This document shows, piece after piece, positions 56,801-64,000 of a stretch of DNA of 64,000 nt. This DNA comes from Novosphingobium sp. KA1 (GTDB taxonomy: Bacteria > Pseudomonadota > Alphaproteobacteria > Sphingomonadales > Sphingomonadaceae). The stretch is taken from the NCBI RefSeq assembly GCF_017309955.1, contig NZ_CP021248.1, forward strand, positions 1,464,001 to 1,528,000, given 5' to 3'. The position numbers and the translations under genes were made by a program. The notes beneath the pieces are model-generated. The model saw only the letters and a list, made by a program, of their open reading frames with translations. It was not told the DNA's origin and made no database searches. Positions within the stretch are counted from its first letter, which is position 1, and every line of letters begins with the position of its first letter.

Positions 56801-57263
56801 GGACGTAGGGCGCACCGTCCACGTCCTCCAGAAAGTCGCTGTCGCGCAGCGACTGGTCGGGGGCGATGAAGGCGCCGAGCACTTCCTCGTTCTGCTCGCC
56901 ATCGACCGCGCTCATGCCGATGCCCACGGTCCAGCACTTGCCGTCGTGCTCGCGCTCGAACACCAGCGAGACGTAGCTGATGCAGTTGGAGCGCAGCGTC
57001 TCGCCCGCCACGCGGCCCAGGCAGTAGTCGAAGACCGAGCGGTTCTCGCCCACCTTGCGCGTCTGCCCGGCCGTGACATTGGCGCTGGCGTTGAGCTGGA
57101 AGTAGTTGCGGTTGTTGCCGGTCAGCACGACCTGGATCGCGTCGAGGATCGACGACTTGCCCGCGCCGTTGGGGCCGATCAGCGAGGTGCTGCCCCTCAG
57201 GTCGATCGACAGGCGTTCGAAGGTGTACCAGTTGATCAGGTTGATGCGGCTGAGCTTGATCAT
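53808..57263 (-). CDS. JetC/MksB-like SMC-family ATPase
   Basis: 1151 residues. Walker A G30-PNGAGKSS, then a long coiled-coil region with a central hinge (about 480-640). The C-terminal ATPase half has signature GSGSGGEKQ at 1005-1013 and Walker B GIILFDEAF near 1041-1049. This is the MukB/JetC layout. In Wadjet/Mks systems the complex extrudes DNA loops and, with the JetD nuclease, cleaves small circular plasmids. Start overlaps the JetB-like gene by ATGA. No JetD gene follows: the next gene is a convergent LysR. The function here may be condensin-like instead. Confidence 0.88.
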   Translation of the reverse strand: MIKLSRINLINWYTFERLSIDLRGSTSLIGPNGAGKSSILDAIQVVLTGNNRNYFQLNASANVTAGQTRKVGENRSVFDYCLGRVAGETLRSNCISYVSLVFEREHDGKCWTVGIGMSAVDGEQNEEVLGAFIAPDQSLRDSDFLEDVDGAPYVLPWGELTARLRKVPGFENLGHRPTHFTRRVLTVLGGKGHHADPEKFLKTLKNGLRIREMKSATEFVREFLLDPAGLDVEALRKSVSTWRGLLKKIEDLEVQKQQVGEAIAAYRELADKTSEETRLRWVAGKAERDRLEEHLRLVTIQHESKLEEQALADRRLTRTREAIARVTEEIREISRALENDTREQAIREFRDLNLPIAQRAHAEADKDYQAYFAAIGGAAGLADRLVLTYGEGEYLRAKEALEALRSRVAGEAGLAARDIDQIVTRLVDPLARYVAKAQDAREGHLRTGATLRGQLRENREQLQTLARGGALVEGPTARLIDYLEAHGIAARPIAELVEVTNERWVDAAETLLGAARDALVVEPRQAQEAIALLRRQRRDYPGTQIVNTTKTGEGTQSATAGSLADVIETDNPHARAFINRRLNTVRRVETEQDLLRHDRAVTPDCLFASGGSIENRRPAQVHRLGKEASRKNIPVLEELVAGQERSLASSEAQAGALKALVEDIQRFLDVAGSRSLDDLERARQSTAESVAQIRDNIRTLEGERPVEIRERLVGLRADLAEYEEELKNDEKAQRVSGHLVGSAAEKLAVARDEFAKAEAMFAERDVLAAAEREAALRDFDFLLAEHGKVLPALRNAAQDQAAKARTRVNQLLGQAPQKAYAYAHDAGIAGQFDREAGPEAQLAWLEGQQASIVNNTLSEYRDQAQEARTSIETSLKTDMLVKLHDRIEGAKRQIRTLNRSLQLRPFHGELYRIEVKPDRFYAEIVEIARRVQLNSIDVGALFEEGGATSALEPSLMKGVERIKRMIDEGENVEQISDYRNYLQFELVTTTLDGQRVTSDYAKRQGSGSGGEKQVPFYIAMACAMSSVCHSTEDNRDNLGLGIILFDEAFNALDGGNVNSCLALLREFNLQVFACAPIEKLGVFMEQMDTVLSVRRVGTTTMLYADYLKDEGRTKFREANPANEPFDLFKQRFEEDRAETGDVRNAEPQVVT

Positions 57264-57958
57264 TCCGCAATCTCCTGTTCGCGCGCTTCAATCGGGGCTG
57301 CTTCTTCCGCATGGCTCCCGGGCAATTGCCCTTGCGCCTCGGCGGCGAGCCTTGCCTGCGTCGCGGCGATCCATTCCTCGATGCGGGTCTGCCAGGCATC
57401 GCCGGTCACGCTGCGGATCGAGGGACGGATGGTGATGCCGACGCCGTTTTCCAGCGCGATCTCGTCGCCCAGATCGATGAAGCGGCGGCGGCGGAACGCG
57501 TCTAGGATCTTGCGCACGCGCGCCCATGGCGGACGCGGCCGGGCGACCCACTGGTCATAGCGCTCCATCACTTCCATCGAGGTCGTCTCGATGTGGCCGA
57601 ATTCCTCCTGGCTCATCGTCAGCACGCCCTGTTCGAACGTGGCGCGCAAAGCCAGCAGCACGATCGTCTCGTCGACCGAAAGCACGGTGCGCGAAAGGCT
57701 CTCCTGCGGGCGCAGCTCGATCATCATCTCATCGGCCCGGATCACCAGATCGCGCCCGAGCGCATCGAACAGCCCGCGAAAATAGGCCGCGTGGCGCACG
57801 ACGAGGTCGTAGGTGCCAGCGGCATTGTAATCGTCGCGGAACAGGCATTGCTGGGCGAGCAGGCGATCCGCCGCGCGCACCATCATCTCCTTGGAGACAT
57901 CGCGGTTCTGCGGGCGTTCCAGCAGCTCTTCAAGGTCGTACAGCGTGGCGGCGGTCAT
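57260..57958 (-). CDS. JetB/MksE-like winged-helix subunit (DUF4194-like)
   Basis: 232 residues. RAADRLLAQQCLFRDDYNAA, YDLVVRHAAYFRGLFDALGR and SVDETIVLLALRATFEQGVL match the MukE-like DUF4194 pattern. These subunits bind the kleisin and DNA and regulate the SMC ATPase. Overlaps both the JetA-like and JetC-like genes by ATGA, a strong sign of stoichiometric synthesis. The last ~30 residues are acidic and variable. Confidence 0.85.
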   Translation of the reverse strand: MTAATLYDLEELLERPQNRDVSKEMMVRAADRLLAQQCLFRDDYNAAGTYDLVVRHAAYFRGLFDALGRDLVIRADEMMIELRPQESLSRTVLSVDETIVLLALRATFEQGVLTMSQEEFGHIETTSMEVMERYDQWVARPRPPWARVRKILDAFRRRRFIDLGDEIALENGVGITIRPSIRSVTGDAWQTRIEEWIAATQARLAAEAQGQLPGSHAEEAAPIEAREQEIAE

Positions 57959-59412
57959 TGTTCTGCACTCGGGTAATCGGGGGAAATGCGTTCGATGCGG
58001 AAGGCGGAAAAGGCCGACCAGTCAGTCTCGACGACGCGGCCCGGATCGTGGACCACGCGGAAGCGCCGCAGCAGTTCCTTGTTGCCAAACATGTCGAGCT
58101 GGCGGGCGCCTTGCAGCAGCAACGCCTGCTCGGGGCTGTCGATACGGAACTGGCCCGCATCCAGCCCCTCGCGCGCGCCCAGATTGCGCTCGATGTAATC
58201 AGCGATCTTCTGCGGCGTGACCGCCAGTTGCAGCAGATAGACCTTCTGCGACTGGTCGTAGGCAATAAGCGCAGGATCGACCTCGGCCCGGCGCACCGGG
58301 CTGGGCGCCGCGATCGGCCGCCGCATCGTCGGCGAGGCAAGGCTTTCCGGCCCCCAGTGCCGTACCGGATCGGTGAGTTCGGACGGAACCTCGACAGGCT
58401 CCTCCCAGTCGCAGGGCACGGCGGCCACATCGCGCAGCAGGTGCGTGACCCGAAGCAGGCTCGAACCATCGACCTCGTTCATGTAGCTGACGGTGCGGGC
58501 AATCCGCTGTTCGAGGCGGCTGCGGAAGGCGTCGATATCGTCGAGCCGTTCCTCCGCCGCATCGAAGATCCGCTTCACTTGCGCCAGATGCTGCCGGACC
58601 TTCGACAGCGCCGCCTCGTGGCTTCCCGCCAGCCCCTGCGCCACGTAGCCCTGCGCAAAGGCCGTCACCACGGCAGGATCATGCTCGTAGTCGGATATCA
58701 TCTGGATGATCCGGTTACGGTGGCGGAACGGATTGTTGGTGGTCTTGATGACCCGGTAATCCGAGATCAGCACGTCCTCCACGAAGTGGAAGAAACTGGC
58801 CAGGATGCGCGTGGGCTGCGGGTCGGAAACAATGCGCTGCTCGTGCGCGCGCAAATTGCCGATGATCGCCGAAAGGTGCTGCTGGAACCGCCGCGCACGC
58901 AAGGCCGCGTCCGCCAGCGAGGATGCCTTGTCGAGCGGATTGTCGCCCAGCCGCTCGATCACGCTTTCGAGCGCGGCGATGGTCCCGCCGAAGTGGACCG
59001 CCTCGCCCTCCTCGATCGCGCTCAGCGTTTCGAGCAGCATCGAGACCGAGGCGTCGAGATCGACCATCTGCACATAGCCGCGCGAATGCTCGACCAGCCA
59101 GCCTGCCTGCTTCAGCCGGAGGTAGACGTTGTGCGGATTCTGGCTGGCATCGGCATTGGCGGCATCGGACGAAAAGTCCTCGGCAATGTCGGAAAGCCGG
59201 TCGATCTGGGTGGCGATGAAGGCGACAAGATCATCCTTGCGGACCTGGTCGGCGTAGTTCTCGCCGAAGAACGCGCGGTAGACCCAGAGGATCAGGCGCG
59301 CATAGTCACGCCGCGCGGGCGAGGACAGCACCCCGAAAAGGCTGGGCGGCAGGTGCCCGAACAGCGCATCCCGCTTTTCCTGCCCATTTTCTCCAGTACC
59401 GCCGCTCTGCAT
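57955..59412 (-). CDS. JetA/MksF-like kleisin subunit
   Basis: 485 residues from ATG 59412; the ORF is open 15 codons further. FGHLPPSLFGVLSSPARRDY, then VYRAFFGENYADQVRKDDLV, with helical middle (RVTHLLRDVAAVPCDWEEPV) and a C-terminal part (LDMFGNKELLRRFRVVHD). This is the pattern of Wadjet JetA-family proteins, equivalent to the MukF kleisin that closes the SMC ring. First gene of the operon. Assignment to a specific Wadjet type (I or II) is uncertain by eye. Confidence 0.82.
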   Translation of the reverse strand: MQSGGTGENGQEKRDALFGHLPPSLFGVLSSPARRDYARLILWVYRAFFGENYADQVRKDDLVAFIATQIDRLSDIAEDFSSDAANADASQNPHNVYLRLKQAGWLVEHSRGYVQMVDLDASVSMLLETLSAIEEGEAVHFGGTIAALESVIERLGDNPLDKASSLADAALRARRFQQHLSAIIGNLRAHEQRIVSDPQPTRILASFFHFVEDVLISDYRVIKTTNNPFRHRNRIIQMISDYEHDPAVVTAFAQGYVAQGLAGSHEAALSKVRQHLAQVKRIFDAAEERLDDIDAFRSRLEQRIARTVSYMNEVDGSSLLRVTHLLRDVAAVPCDWEEPVEVPSELTDPVRHWGPESLASPTMRRPIAAPSPVRRAEVDPALIAYDQSQKVYLLQLAVTPQKIADYIERNLGAREGLDAGQFRIDSPEQALLLQGARQLDMFGNKELLRRFRVVHDPGRVVETDWSAFSAFRIERISPDYPSAEQ

Positions 59413-59580
59413 CGAAATCCCATGATCGCCTCCGCGAGAATCAGCGGGTCGGCGCAAGGGGGCGGCACATAGGAGCGCGCGGCAGCCACGGCAACTGCAT
59501 GGAGCAGACTGTAAACAGGGCGATCAACAGGGATGCGGCGACCCGTTCCGCACGCAACGCCACCCGGCGGATGTCCGCTC

Positions 59581-60153
59581 CTACACCACCGCCACCTCGG
59601 GGTTTTGCGCAAACACGGCATCGACACCGCTGACGATCCCGCGCGTCAGCGCCCTTGGCACTGCAACTGCAAACCCGCGCGTGACCAGCCCCTCTACCGC
59701 CCAGCGCACGCAAAAGTCGGCGGCGACACCGACGACCGTGACGCTGTCGATCCCCGATGCCACCAAGGTCCCGAAAAACAGGTCCCGCTCTATGCGCGTG
59801 CCCTGTTCCGTCACCAGTTCCAGGCCGGGCTCCGCCCACATGTCGAACACCCCCTTGTCGAGCGTATAGACAGGAATGCCCGCATCCACGGCGGCAATGT
59901 CGAGCACGCTCTGCCAGCCCGGCGTCGCCTTGTCGCAGTGGATCGGAAACTGCCGGGCCTCGCTGGAGGCGGCATAAGTCACCGGATCATGCGTGTCGAA
60001 GGTCAGCAGCACGCCGGCCGTTTCCGCAGGCGTCAGCGCGGCAAGCCATTGCTGCATGGGCGCTACGATGGCCTCGGCATCCGGCACCGGCAGCGCGCCA
60101 GAGGCTTCGACAAAATCGCGCTGCATGTCGACGACGATTACGAAACTGCGCAT
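59581..60153 (-). CDS. Nicotinamidase-like isochorismatase-family hydrolase
   Basis: 190 residues from ATG 60153. Catalytic triad of the cysteine hydrolases: D9 (VVDMQRDF), K100 (TLDKGVF), C148 (GVAADFCVRW). D53, H55 (TFDTHDP) and H72 fit the metal site of PncA. It would deamidate nicotinamide to nicotinate in NAD salvage. Last gene of the vWA - PurA-like - hydrolase operon, 13 bases after the PurA-like stop. The divergent NrtR-type regulator strengthens the NAD link. Confidence 0.85.
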   Translation of the reverse strand: MRSFVIVVDMQRDFVEASGALPVPDAEAIVAPMQQWLAALTPAETAGVLLTFDTHDPVTYAASSEARQFPIHCDKATPGWQSVLDIAAVDAGIPVYTLDKGVFDMWAEPGLELVTEQGTRIERDLFFGTLVASGIDSVTVVGVAADFCVRWAVEGLVTRGFAVAVPRALTRGIVSGVDAVFAQNPEVAVV

Positions 60154-60166
60154 GGCGGATGGTCCT

Positions 60167-61366
60167 TCATCGGTATTGGGCTGTGAAATCATTGTTAGGC
60201 GAGGCGAACTGCACGGCAAGCGGCAAGCCCGCCGCCGCCACCAGTTTTGCCGCAAGTGCATCGGCATCCCCAGTGACAACCGTGCCCTGCTCAAGCCAGG
60301 CGAGACACCCGCCCCGCGCCTGATCAAGGCAGGTCAGGGCCAGCGAAGCGGTGATCGCCAGTTCCCCGCCCAGGCCGCGACCCAGCCCGAGATCGGCGGC
60401 AATGCGTTCGCCCAGCCGTTCGGGGCAGAGCAAGCCGAACCGCAGCGTCTCCTGCCAGGGGTTGGCATGGTTGGTGGCATCCTCCACCACGAACCACCCA
60501 TCGATGGCACGTTCATCCTCCATCGGCCCGCGCCCGTGCCGGGTCAGATAGCAACGCGTGGCGTAAGTCACCTCGAGCGCGGAAATCCCCGCCTCGCCGG
60601 CAATCGCGGCGATATTGGCCAGCCCCGTGCTGGAGCGGGTAACAAAGGGGAACCCCTCGGCTCCCTGATCGAGCAGCAGCCCCTGCGCCGCCTCGAAGAT
60701 CACCGTCCCCTGCCTGCCGAGCACGGCATCACCGGAGAGTTCCACGCGTGAGCGGAAGGCGGCGCATTGGTCCAGGAAACGCTCCAGCACGCCATCCGCC
60801 GATGCATGTTCCAGCGGGCCGCCATGCGGATCGAGGCCCAGTTCGGCTGCCCGAGCGCCCAACCATGCACTCCGGATCGCGTGCAATTTGCCGCGCAGAT
60901 CCGCGCTCCACAGATCGGCGACAGTGAGTGCAAAGGCCGTCTGCTGGCAGCGCCCCACCGTCTCCCCGAACCCGAGGCCGCAGCTGCCGTGCCGCCTCTT
61001 GCCGCGCGCCAGTTCGGCCGCCTGGTTGACCATCATGTCCCAGGGCGTCGTCACCCAGCCGCGCGGATCGGCGGTGATAAGGGGTGCGAGGCCCTTGGCG
61101 CCCAGCGCCGCGCACTCCTCGGCGAGCAGGATCGGGTGCGACACCATGAAGCGAGAGAAATGCGTGGCCGCGCCGCGAAATGCCGCCGAGCCGATATGGT
61201 GGAACACGTGCCGCTGCCCGCCGGTCTCGACCGTGTGCCCGGCCTGCGCACCGCCATTGCTGCGCACCACGACCACCTCCGGGCCAAGCGAGGCAGCGAG
61301 CCAGTCGACCGTGCGCCCCTTGCCCTCGTCACCGTAGCTGGCGCCGATCACCGCCTGCGCGCGCAT
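60167..61366 (-). CDS. Adenylosuccinate synthetase (PurA)-like paralogue
   Basis: 399 residues from ATG 61366, shorter than PurA's usual ~430. N-terminal GASYGDEGKG with catalytic D13 and H44 in AGHTV, then GWVTTPWDMMVNQAAEL and the TRSSTGLANIAAIAGEAG loop. The GGNNAGH motif of true PurA reads GGAQAGH and the C-terminal part is reduced. It may ligate aspartate or another amine to IMP or a nucleotide analogue. Its place in an NAD-type operon suggests a specialised role, not housekeeping purine synthesis. It starts 1 base after the vWA gene ends. Confidence 0.8.
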   Translation of the reverse strand: MRAQAVIGASYGDEGKGRTVDWLAASLGPEVVVVRSNGGAQAGHTVETGGQRHVFHHIGSAAFRGAATHFSRFMVSHPILLAEECAALGAKGLAPLITADPRGWVTTPWDMMVNQAAELARGKRRHGSCGLGFGETVGRCQQTAFALTVADLWSADLRGKLHAIRSAWLGARAAELGLDPHGGPLEHASADGVLERFLDQCAAFRSRVELSGDAVLGRQGTVIFEAAQGLLLDQGAEGFPFVTRSSTGLANIAAIAGEAGISALEVTYATRCYLTRHGRGPMEDERAIDGWFVVEDATNHANPWQETLRFGLLCPERLGERIAADLGLGRGLGGELAITASLALTCLDQARGGCLAWLEQGTVVTGDADALAAKLVAAAGLPLAVQFASPNNDFTAQYR

Positions 61367-61367
61367 G

Positions 61368-62267
61368 TCACTCGCTCCCCCATCCGCGGCCGCCAAGCCC
61401 GCCTTCGGCAAACCGCCGCAGCGGCTCCGGCAGCAGCGCGGCCAAGCCTCCGGCAGCGCGGCGAGGACGACCACTCGCCGCCTCGATGGTGGCGACAATG
61501 GTTTCCGCCAGCCGCGTGGGGTCCTTTAAGTGGATCACCCGCTCCGGCAGGATCGCTTCCCAGGACGCCCTGACCTTGGCCATGTTACGCGCCGCGTAGC
61601 TGCCGTCGACGATGATGTGAAACACCTCGTATCCAGCGCTCGCCAACCGCACCGCCTCGCGCCCGGAAATGCCGCGCCTTGCATCAAGACCCAGGACCCG
61701 TACCAATTGGTCACGCTCGATCCCGTCAAGCACCGGCTCGTCACCCACCGTGAACAGGAAACCCTTGCGACCGCGTCTTTGCTGCGCGTCATGCACCGTC
61801 TTCAATCCGGCAAAGGCATGGGCAAGGCAATAACTCTCGCCGTCGTTGCCACCCCCGCCGCCTTCCAGCCAGAGCTGGCGGAGCTGCTCGACGATGCGCA
61901 AGTCAGCCTCGAACTGGGTGACCTGCAGTGGCGCCCGGTCGCAATAGGCATCGCCGATCGCCATGGCCATGACGTGCGGATCACTTACCGGGCGGCGGTC
62001 CATCAGCGCGGTGAACGTTTCATTGAGACCGCGCACGACCAGTTCCTCGGCGAGCATGCCCATCGATCCGGTGACGTCGACGCCGATGATGATCGGCGTC
62101 GCTTCCGGGTTTTGCCCGCTGTCGCGCGATTCCCGCAAGGTCACGCGGGCGGGATCGTAAGCCTTGTCCATGCCCAGCGCGCCGAACAGTTCGCGGCGGC
62201 TCCGCCCGTGGATCGATCCGGCAGCATAGGCATCCCAATCCCGCGCGCTCCAGTTGCCATGTCCCAT
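61368..62267 (-). CDS. von Willebrand factor A-domain protein
   Basis: 299 residues from ATG 62267, preceded by GGAG at good spacing; the longer frame is open but runs into the operator. The vWA fold starts near 58 with a MIDAS motif D64-V-T-G-S68 (IIIGVDVTGSMG). Later segments: SDPHVMAMAIGDAYCDRAPL, LFTVGDEPVLDGIERDQLV. N-terminal WSARDWDAYAAGSIHGRS is unlike MoxR partners. vWA proteins bind metal and partners; no enzymatic role is evident. Head of the NAD-type operon. Confidence 0.85.
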   Translation of the reverse strand: MGHGNWSARDWDAYAAGSIHGRSRRELFGALGMDKAYDPARVTLRESRDSGQNPEATPIIIGVDVTGSMGMLAEELVVRGLNETFTALMDRRPVSDPHVMAMAIGDAYCDRAPLQVTQFEADLRIVEQLRQLWLEGGGGGNDGESYCLAHAFAGLKTVHDAQQRRGRKGFLFTVGDEPVLDGIERDQLVRVLGLDARRGISGREAVRLASAGYEVFHIIVDGSYAARNMAKVRASWEAILPERVIHLKDPTRLAETIVATIEAASGRPRRAAGGLAALLPEPLRRFAEGGLGGRGWGSE

Positions 62268-62300
62268 CGCTTGGTCTCCATCTTCCGACTCAATAAACGT

Positions 62301-62333
62301 CATTTTGCATTTTAATTTATAAGATGCAATATG
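62301..62333. promoter_or_regulatory. 33-bp palindrome, candidate NrtR operator
   Basis: The span from CATTTTGCAT to ATGCAATATG is a near-perfect inverted repeat (TGCAT ... ATGCA core) with an A+T-rich centre. It lies in the gap between the vWA operon and the divergent NrtR-type gene and overlaps the regulator's first ATG. Size and symmetry fit NrtR operators. Inference only. Confidence 0.65.
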
Positions 62334-63008
62334 CAGTTTATGAACAATCAATCTGATCGACCGATCCTGACTGTCGACGTCGTGCCCCTGACACTCGCAA
62401 ATGGCCGTCTCTGCGTGCTGCGCGCAGTGCGTCCCGAGGCCCCGTTCGCGGGCCGCGCGGCGCTGATCGGCGGTTACGTCCACACCGACGAGGACCGCCA
62501 TCTCGGCGATAGCGCCCGCCGCGTGCTGGCCGCCAAGGCCGGGCTCAGCGCACTCTACGTGGAGCAGCTATCCACCTTTTCCGGTCCCAATCGCGATCCG
62601 CGCGGCTGGTCTGCCAGCGTCGCCTATTTCTCGCTTTCGCCGCTCGCCGCGCTGCAACCGGCGCTGGAGGTCCCCGGCCTCGAACTGGTGCCTGCGAACG
62701 AGGCGGGCGGCATGCCGTTCGACCATGACACGATCCTCGCCGCCGCGCTGGCGCGGCTGCGCGGCAAGGGCGCCTATTCCGACCTGCCCGCGCGTTTTCT
62801 GGAGGCGGAGTTCACCCTCGCCGAGTTGCACACGGTCTACGAGATCGCGCTTGGCGAAGCGCTCAACATCGATGCCTTCCGCCGCAAGGTGATGGAGCGT
62901 GGTTTCATCGAGGAAAGCGGCGCCAAACGCCGCGAGCCCGGCGCCAATAGGCCCTCCCTGCTCTATCGGCTGAAAGCGGGTCACGCGGTGTTCGACCGCC
63001 GGATGTAA
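62331..63008 (+). CDS. NrtR-type Nudix/winged-helix regulator of NAD metabolism
   Basis: 225 residues; a start at 62340 is equally possible. N-terminal Nudix domain (about 10-140) with a degenerate box (GGYVHTDEDRHLGDSARRVL), as in NrtR, which binds ADP-ribose but has lost catalysis. C-terminal winged helix: LHTVYEIALGEALNIDAFRR, KVMERGFIEE. NrtR represses NAD synthesis and salvage genes until ADP-ribose rises. Divergent from an operon with a nicotinamidase-like enzyme, its expected target. Confidence 0.87.
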   Translation: MQFMNNQSDRPILTVDVVPLTLANGRLCVLRAVRPEAPFAGRAALIGGYVHTDEDRHLGDSARRVLAAKAGLSALYVEQLSTFSGPNRDPRGWSASVAYFSLSPLAALQPALEVPGLELVPANEAGGMPFDHDTILAAALARLRGKGAYSDLPARFLEAEFTLAELHTVYEIALGEALNIDAFRRKVMERGFIEESGAKRREPGANRPSLLYRLKAGHAVFDRRM

Positions 63009-63084
63009 CCGCTACCGCCCCCCGACGCGCCCTGCGCTGCTGCCACCTTTTCCTGACCGGCGCGGGCCGCTATCGATTGTTCCA

Positions 63085-63996
63085 ATGCCTGCTTCCCCCC
63101 AAGCCGCAGCCCCCCGCGCGGCATCCGCCCACGATCTTGCCCGCGCGGCCGACTTTCTCGCCACCTGCGAGGACTACCGCGTGCTGCGCAAGCTGCGCCC
63201 GATTGCGCGCTTCCACGTGCCGCGCCCCGGCAGCGAGGGCCGCATCGGCGTTGCCCTCGACGTCGAGACGACCGGGCTCGACCATGAGGCGGACCGCATC
63301 ATCGAACTCGCCGTCCAGCGTTTCCGCTACGATGAGGCCGGACGCATCGTACAAGTCGGACAGCCCCGCGTCTGGCGCGAGGACCCCGAGCGCGTGCTCG
63401 ATCCGCGCATCACCAAGCTGACCGGGCTCACCAATGCCATGCTCGACGGACAGGCGATCGACGAAGCGGCTGCCATTGACATCCTGGCCTCGGCAGACCT
63501 CATCGTTGCCCACAATGCCGCATTCGACCGGCCCTTTGTCGACAGGCGTCTGCCTGCCATCGCCGACAAGGCCTGGGCCTGTTCGATGGCCGAACCCGAC
63601 TGGCTGGAACTCGGTTTCGACGGGCGGGCACTGGCGTACCTCGTCTCGCAATGCGGCTGGTTCTACGAAGGCCACCGGGCCGAGAACGACATCCTCGCGC
63701 TGATCTACCTGCTGGCCCACGGCCTGCCGGACGGCCGCACGGTGATGGCGGAACTCATCGCCCGCTCCGAGCAGCCGGGCTGTCGCGTCAATGCAGTGGA
63801 TGCCCCATTCGGCGCCAAGGACCTGCTCAAGGCCCGCGGCTACCGCTGGAATGCTATCATGCGCTTCTGGTCGAAGGAAATTCCCGAAGCCGAGCGCGAG
63901 ACCGAGGAACTATGGCTGAAGACCGAGGTCTACACCGGCCACGGCAGCCCGGCGCTGCACCCGGTCACCGCTTGCGACCGCTACAAGGGCTTTTGA
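63085..63996 (+). CDS. DEDDh 3'-5' exonuclease (DnaQ-like)
   Basis: 303 residues. All catalytic residues are visible: D59 and E61 (ALDVETTGL), D148 (VAHNAAFDRPF), H197 and D202 (EGHRAENDIL). An N-terminal ~50-residue extension precedes the fold. A C-terminal region at about 228-303 (GYRWNAIMRFWSKEIPEAER) is beyond the usual core. It trims 3' ends of DNA or RNA. It follows the NrtR-type gene after 76 bases and may be co-transcribed. Intact in the window; the sequence ends 4 bases later. Confidence 0.88.
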   Translation: MPASPQAAAPRAASAHDLARAADFLATCEDYRVLRKLRPIARFHVPRPGSEGRIGVALDVETTGLDHEADRIIELAVQRFRYDEAGRIVQVGQPRVWREDPERVLDPRITKLTGLTNAMLDGQAIDEAAAIDILASADLIVAHNAAFDRPFVDRRLPAIADKAWACSMAEPDWLELGFDGRALAYLVSQCGWFYEGHRAENDILALIYLLAHGLPDGRTVMAELIARSEQPGCRVNAVDAPFGAKDLLKARGYRWNAIMRFWSKEIPEAERETEELWLKTEVYTGHGSPALHPVTACDRYKGF

Positions 63997-64000
63997 CCGG

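Noticed and set aside
53808..57263. SbcC or RecN-type repair ATPase instead of JetC/MksB
   Set aside because: The overlapping JetA- and JetB-like genes and the lack of an SbcD gene point to the MukB/JetC group.

Overview
This 64 kb window is GC-rich bacterial DNA that looks like a Sphingomonadales alphaproteobacterium (Novosphingobium/Sphingobium type). This assignment is by inference, with no 16S or marker gene in view. The signs are an oligotroph-style mix of a TonB receptor, SDR/SnoaL-like catabolic pairs, GMC and molybdenum dehydrogenases, a CstA/YbdD pair, a complete chemosensory operon, and tightly packed genes with many ATGA overlaps. No rRNA, tRNA, CRISPR array or prophage was found.

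Layout. 1-1245: a complete IS481-type element (241-1239) inserted in a CCTAGG site at the stop codon of a sugar isomerase gene. 1241-7541: sugar-type catabolism (TIM-barrel isomerase, Gfo/Idh/MocA dehydrogenase), two tandem SDR + SnoaL-like pairs, and an AraC regulator. 7493-9852: a MocR regulator broken by an amber codon, divergent from an EamA exporter. 10355-18210: a TonB receptor, then a GMC flavoprotein / gluconate-dehydrogenase-subunit-3 module with an MFS exporter, and a second, divergent MFS transporter. 18220-25257: CstA with YbdD, a YcaQ-like glycosylase, and a LysR regulator next to a FUSC membrane protein. 25237-30171: GH3 glucosidase, FMN reductase and luciferase-like monooxygenase, divergent from a TetR regulator. 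30339-30608: a small MITE, again seated on a CTAG stop codon.

30605-41790 is one leftward chemosensory operon, transcribed STAS, cheY, cheA, cheW, mcp, mcp, cheW, cheR, cheB, receptor-like protein. 42035-46278 holds a LysR regulator, a frameshifted aldo/keto reductase, a cupin, and an Lrp regulator facing a cysteine synthase/desulfhydrase-like enzyme. 46341-50575 encodes a three-subunit periplasmic molybdenum hydroxylase (2Fe-2S, Mo and tri-haem cytochrome c subunits). 51018-52473 encodes two exported proteins (DUF2271 and DUF4198 types).

The two regions most worth following are at the right end. 53808-59412 encodes an SMC-like JetA/JetB/JetC (Mks/Wadjet) complex with no JetD nuclease next to it. 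59581-63008 is an NrtR-type regulator divergent, across a 33-bp palindrome, from an operon of a von Willebrand A protein, an adenylosuccinate-synthetase paralogue and a nicotinamidase-like hydrolase. A DEDDh exonuclease follows NrtR. The second region looks like an NAD- or purine-linked module whose overall purpose I cannot name.
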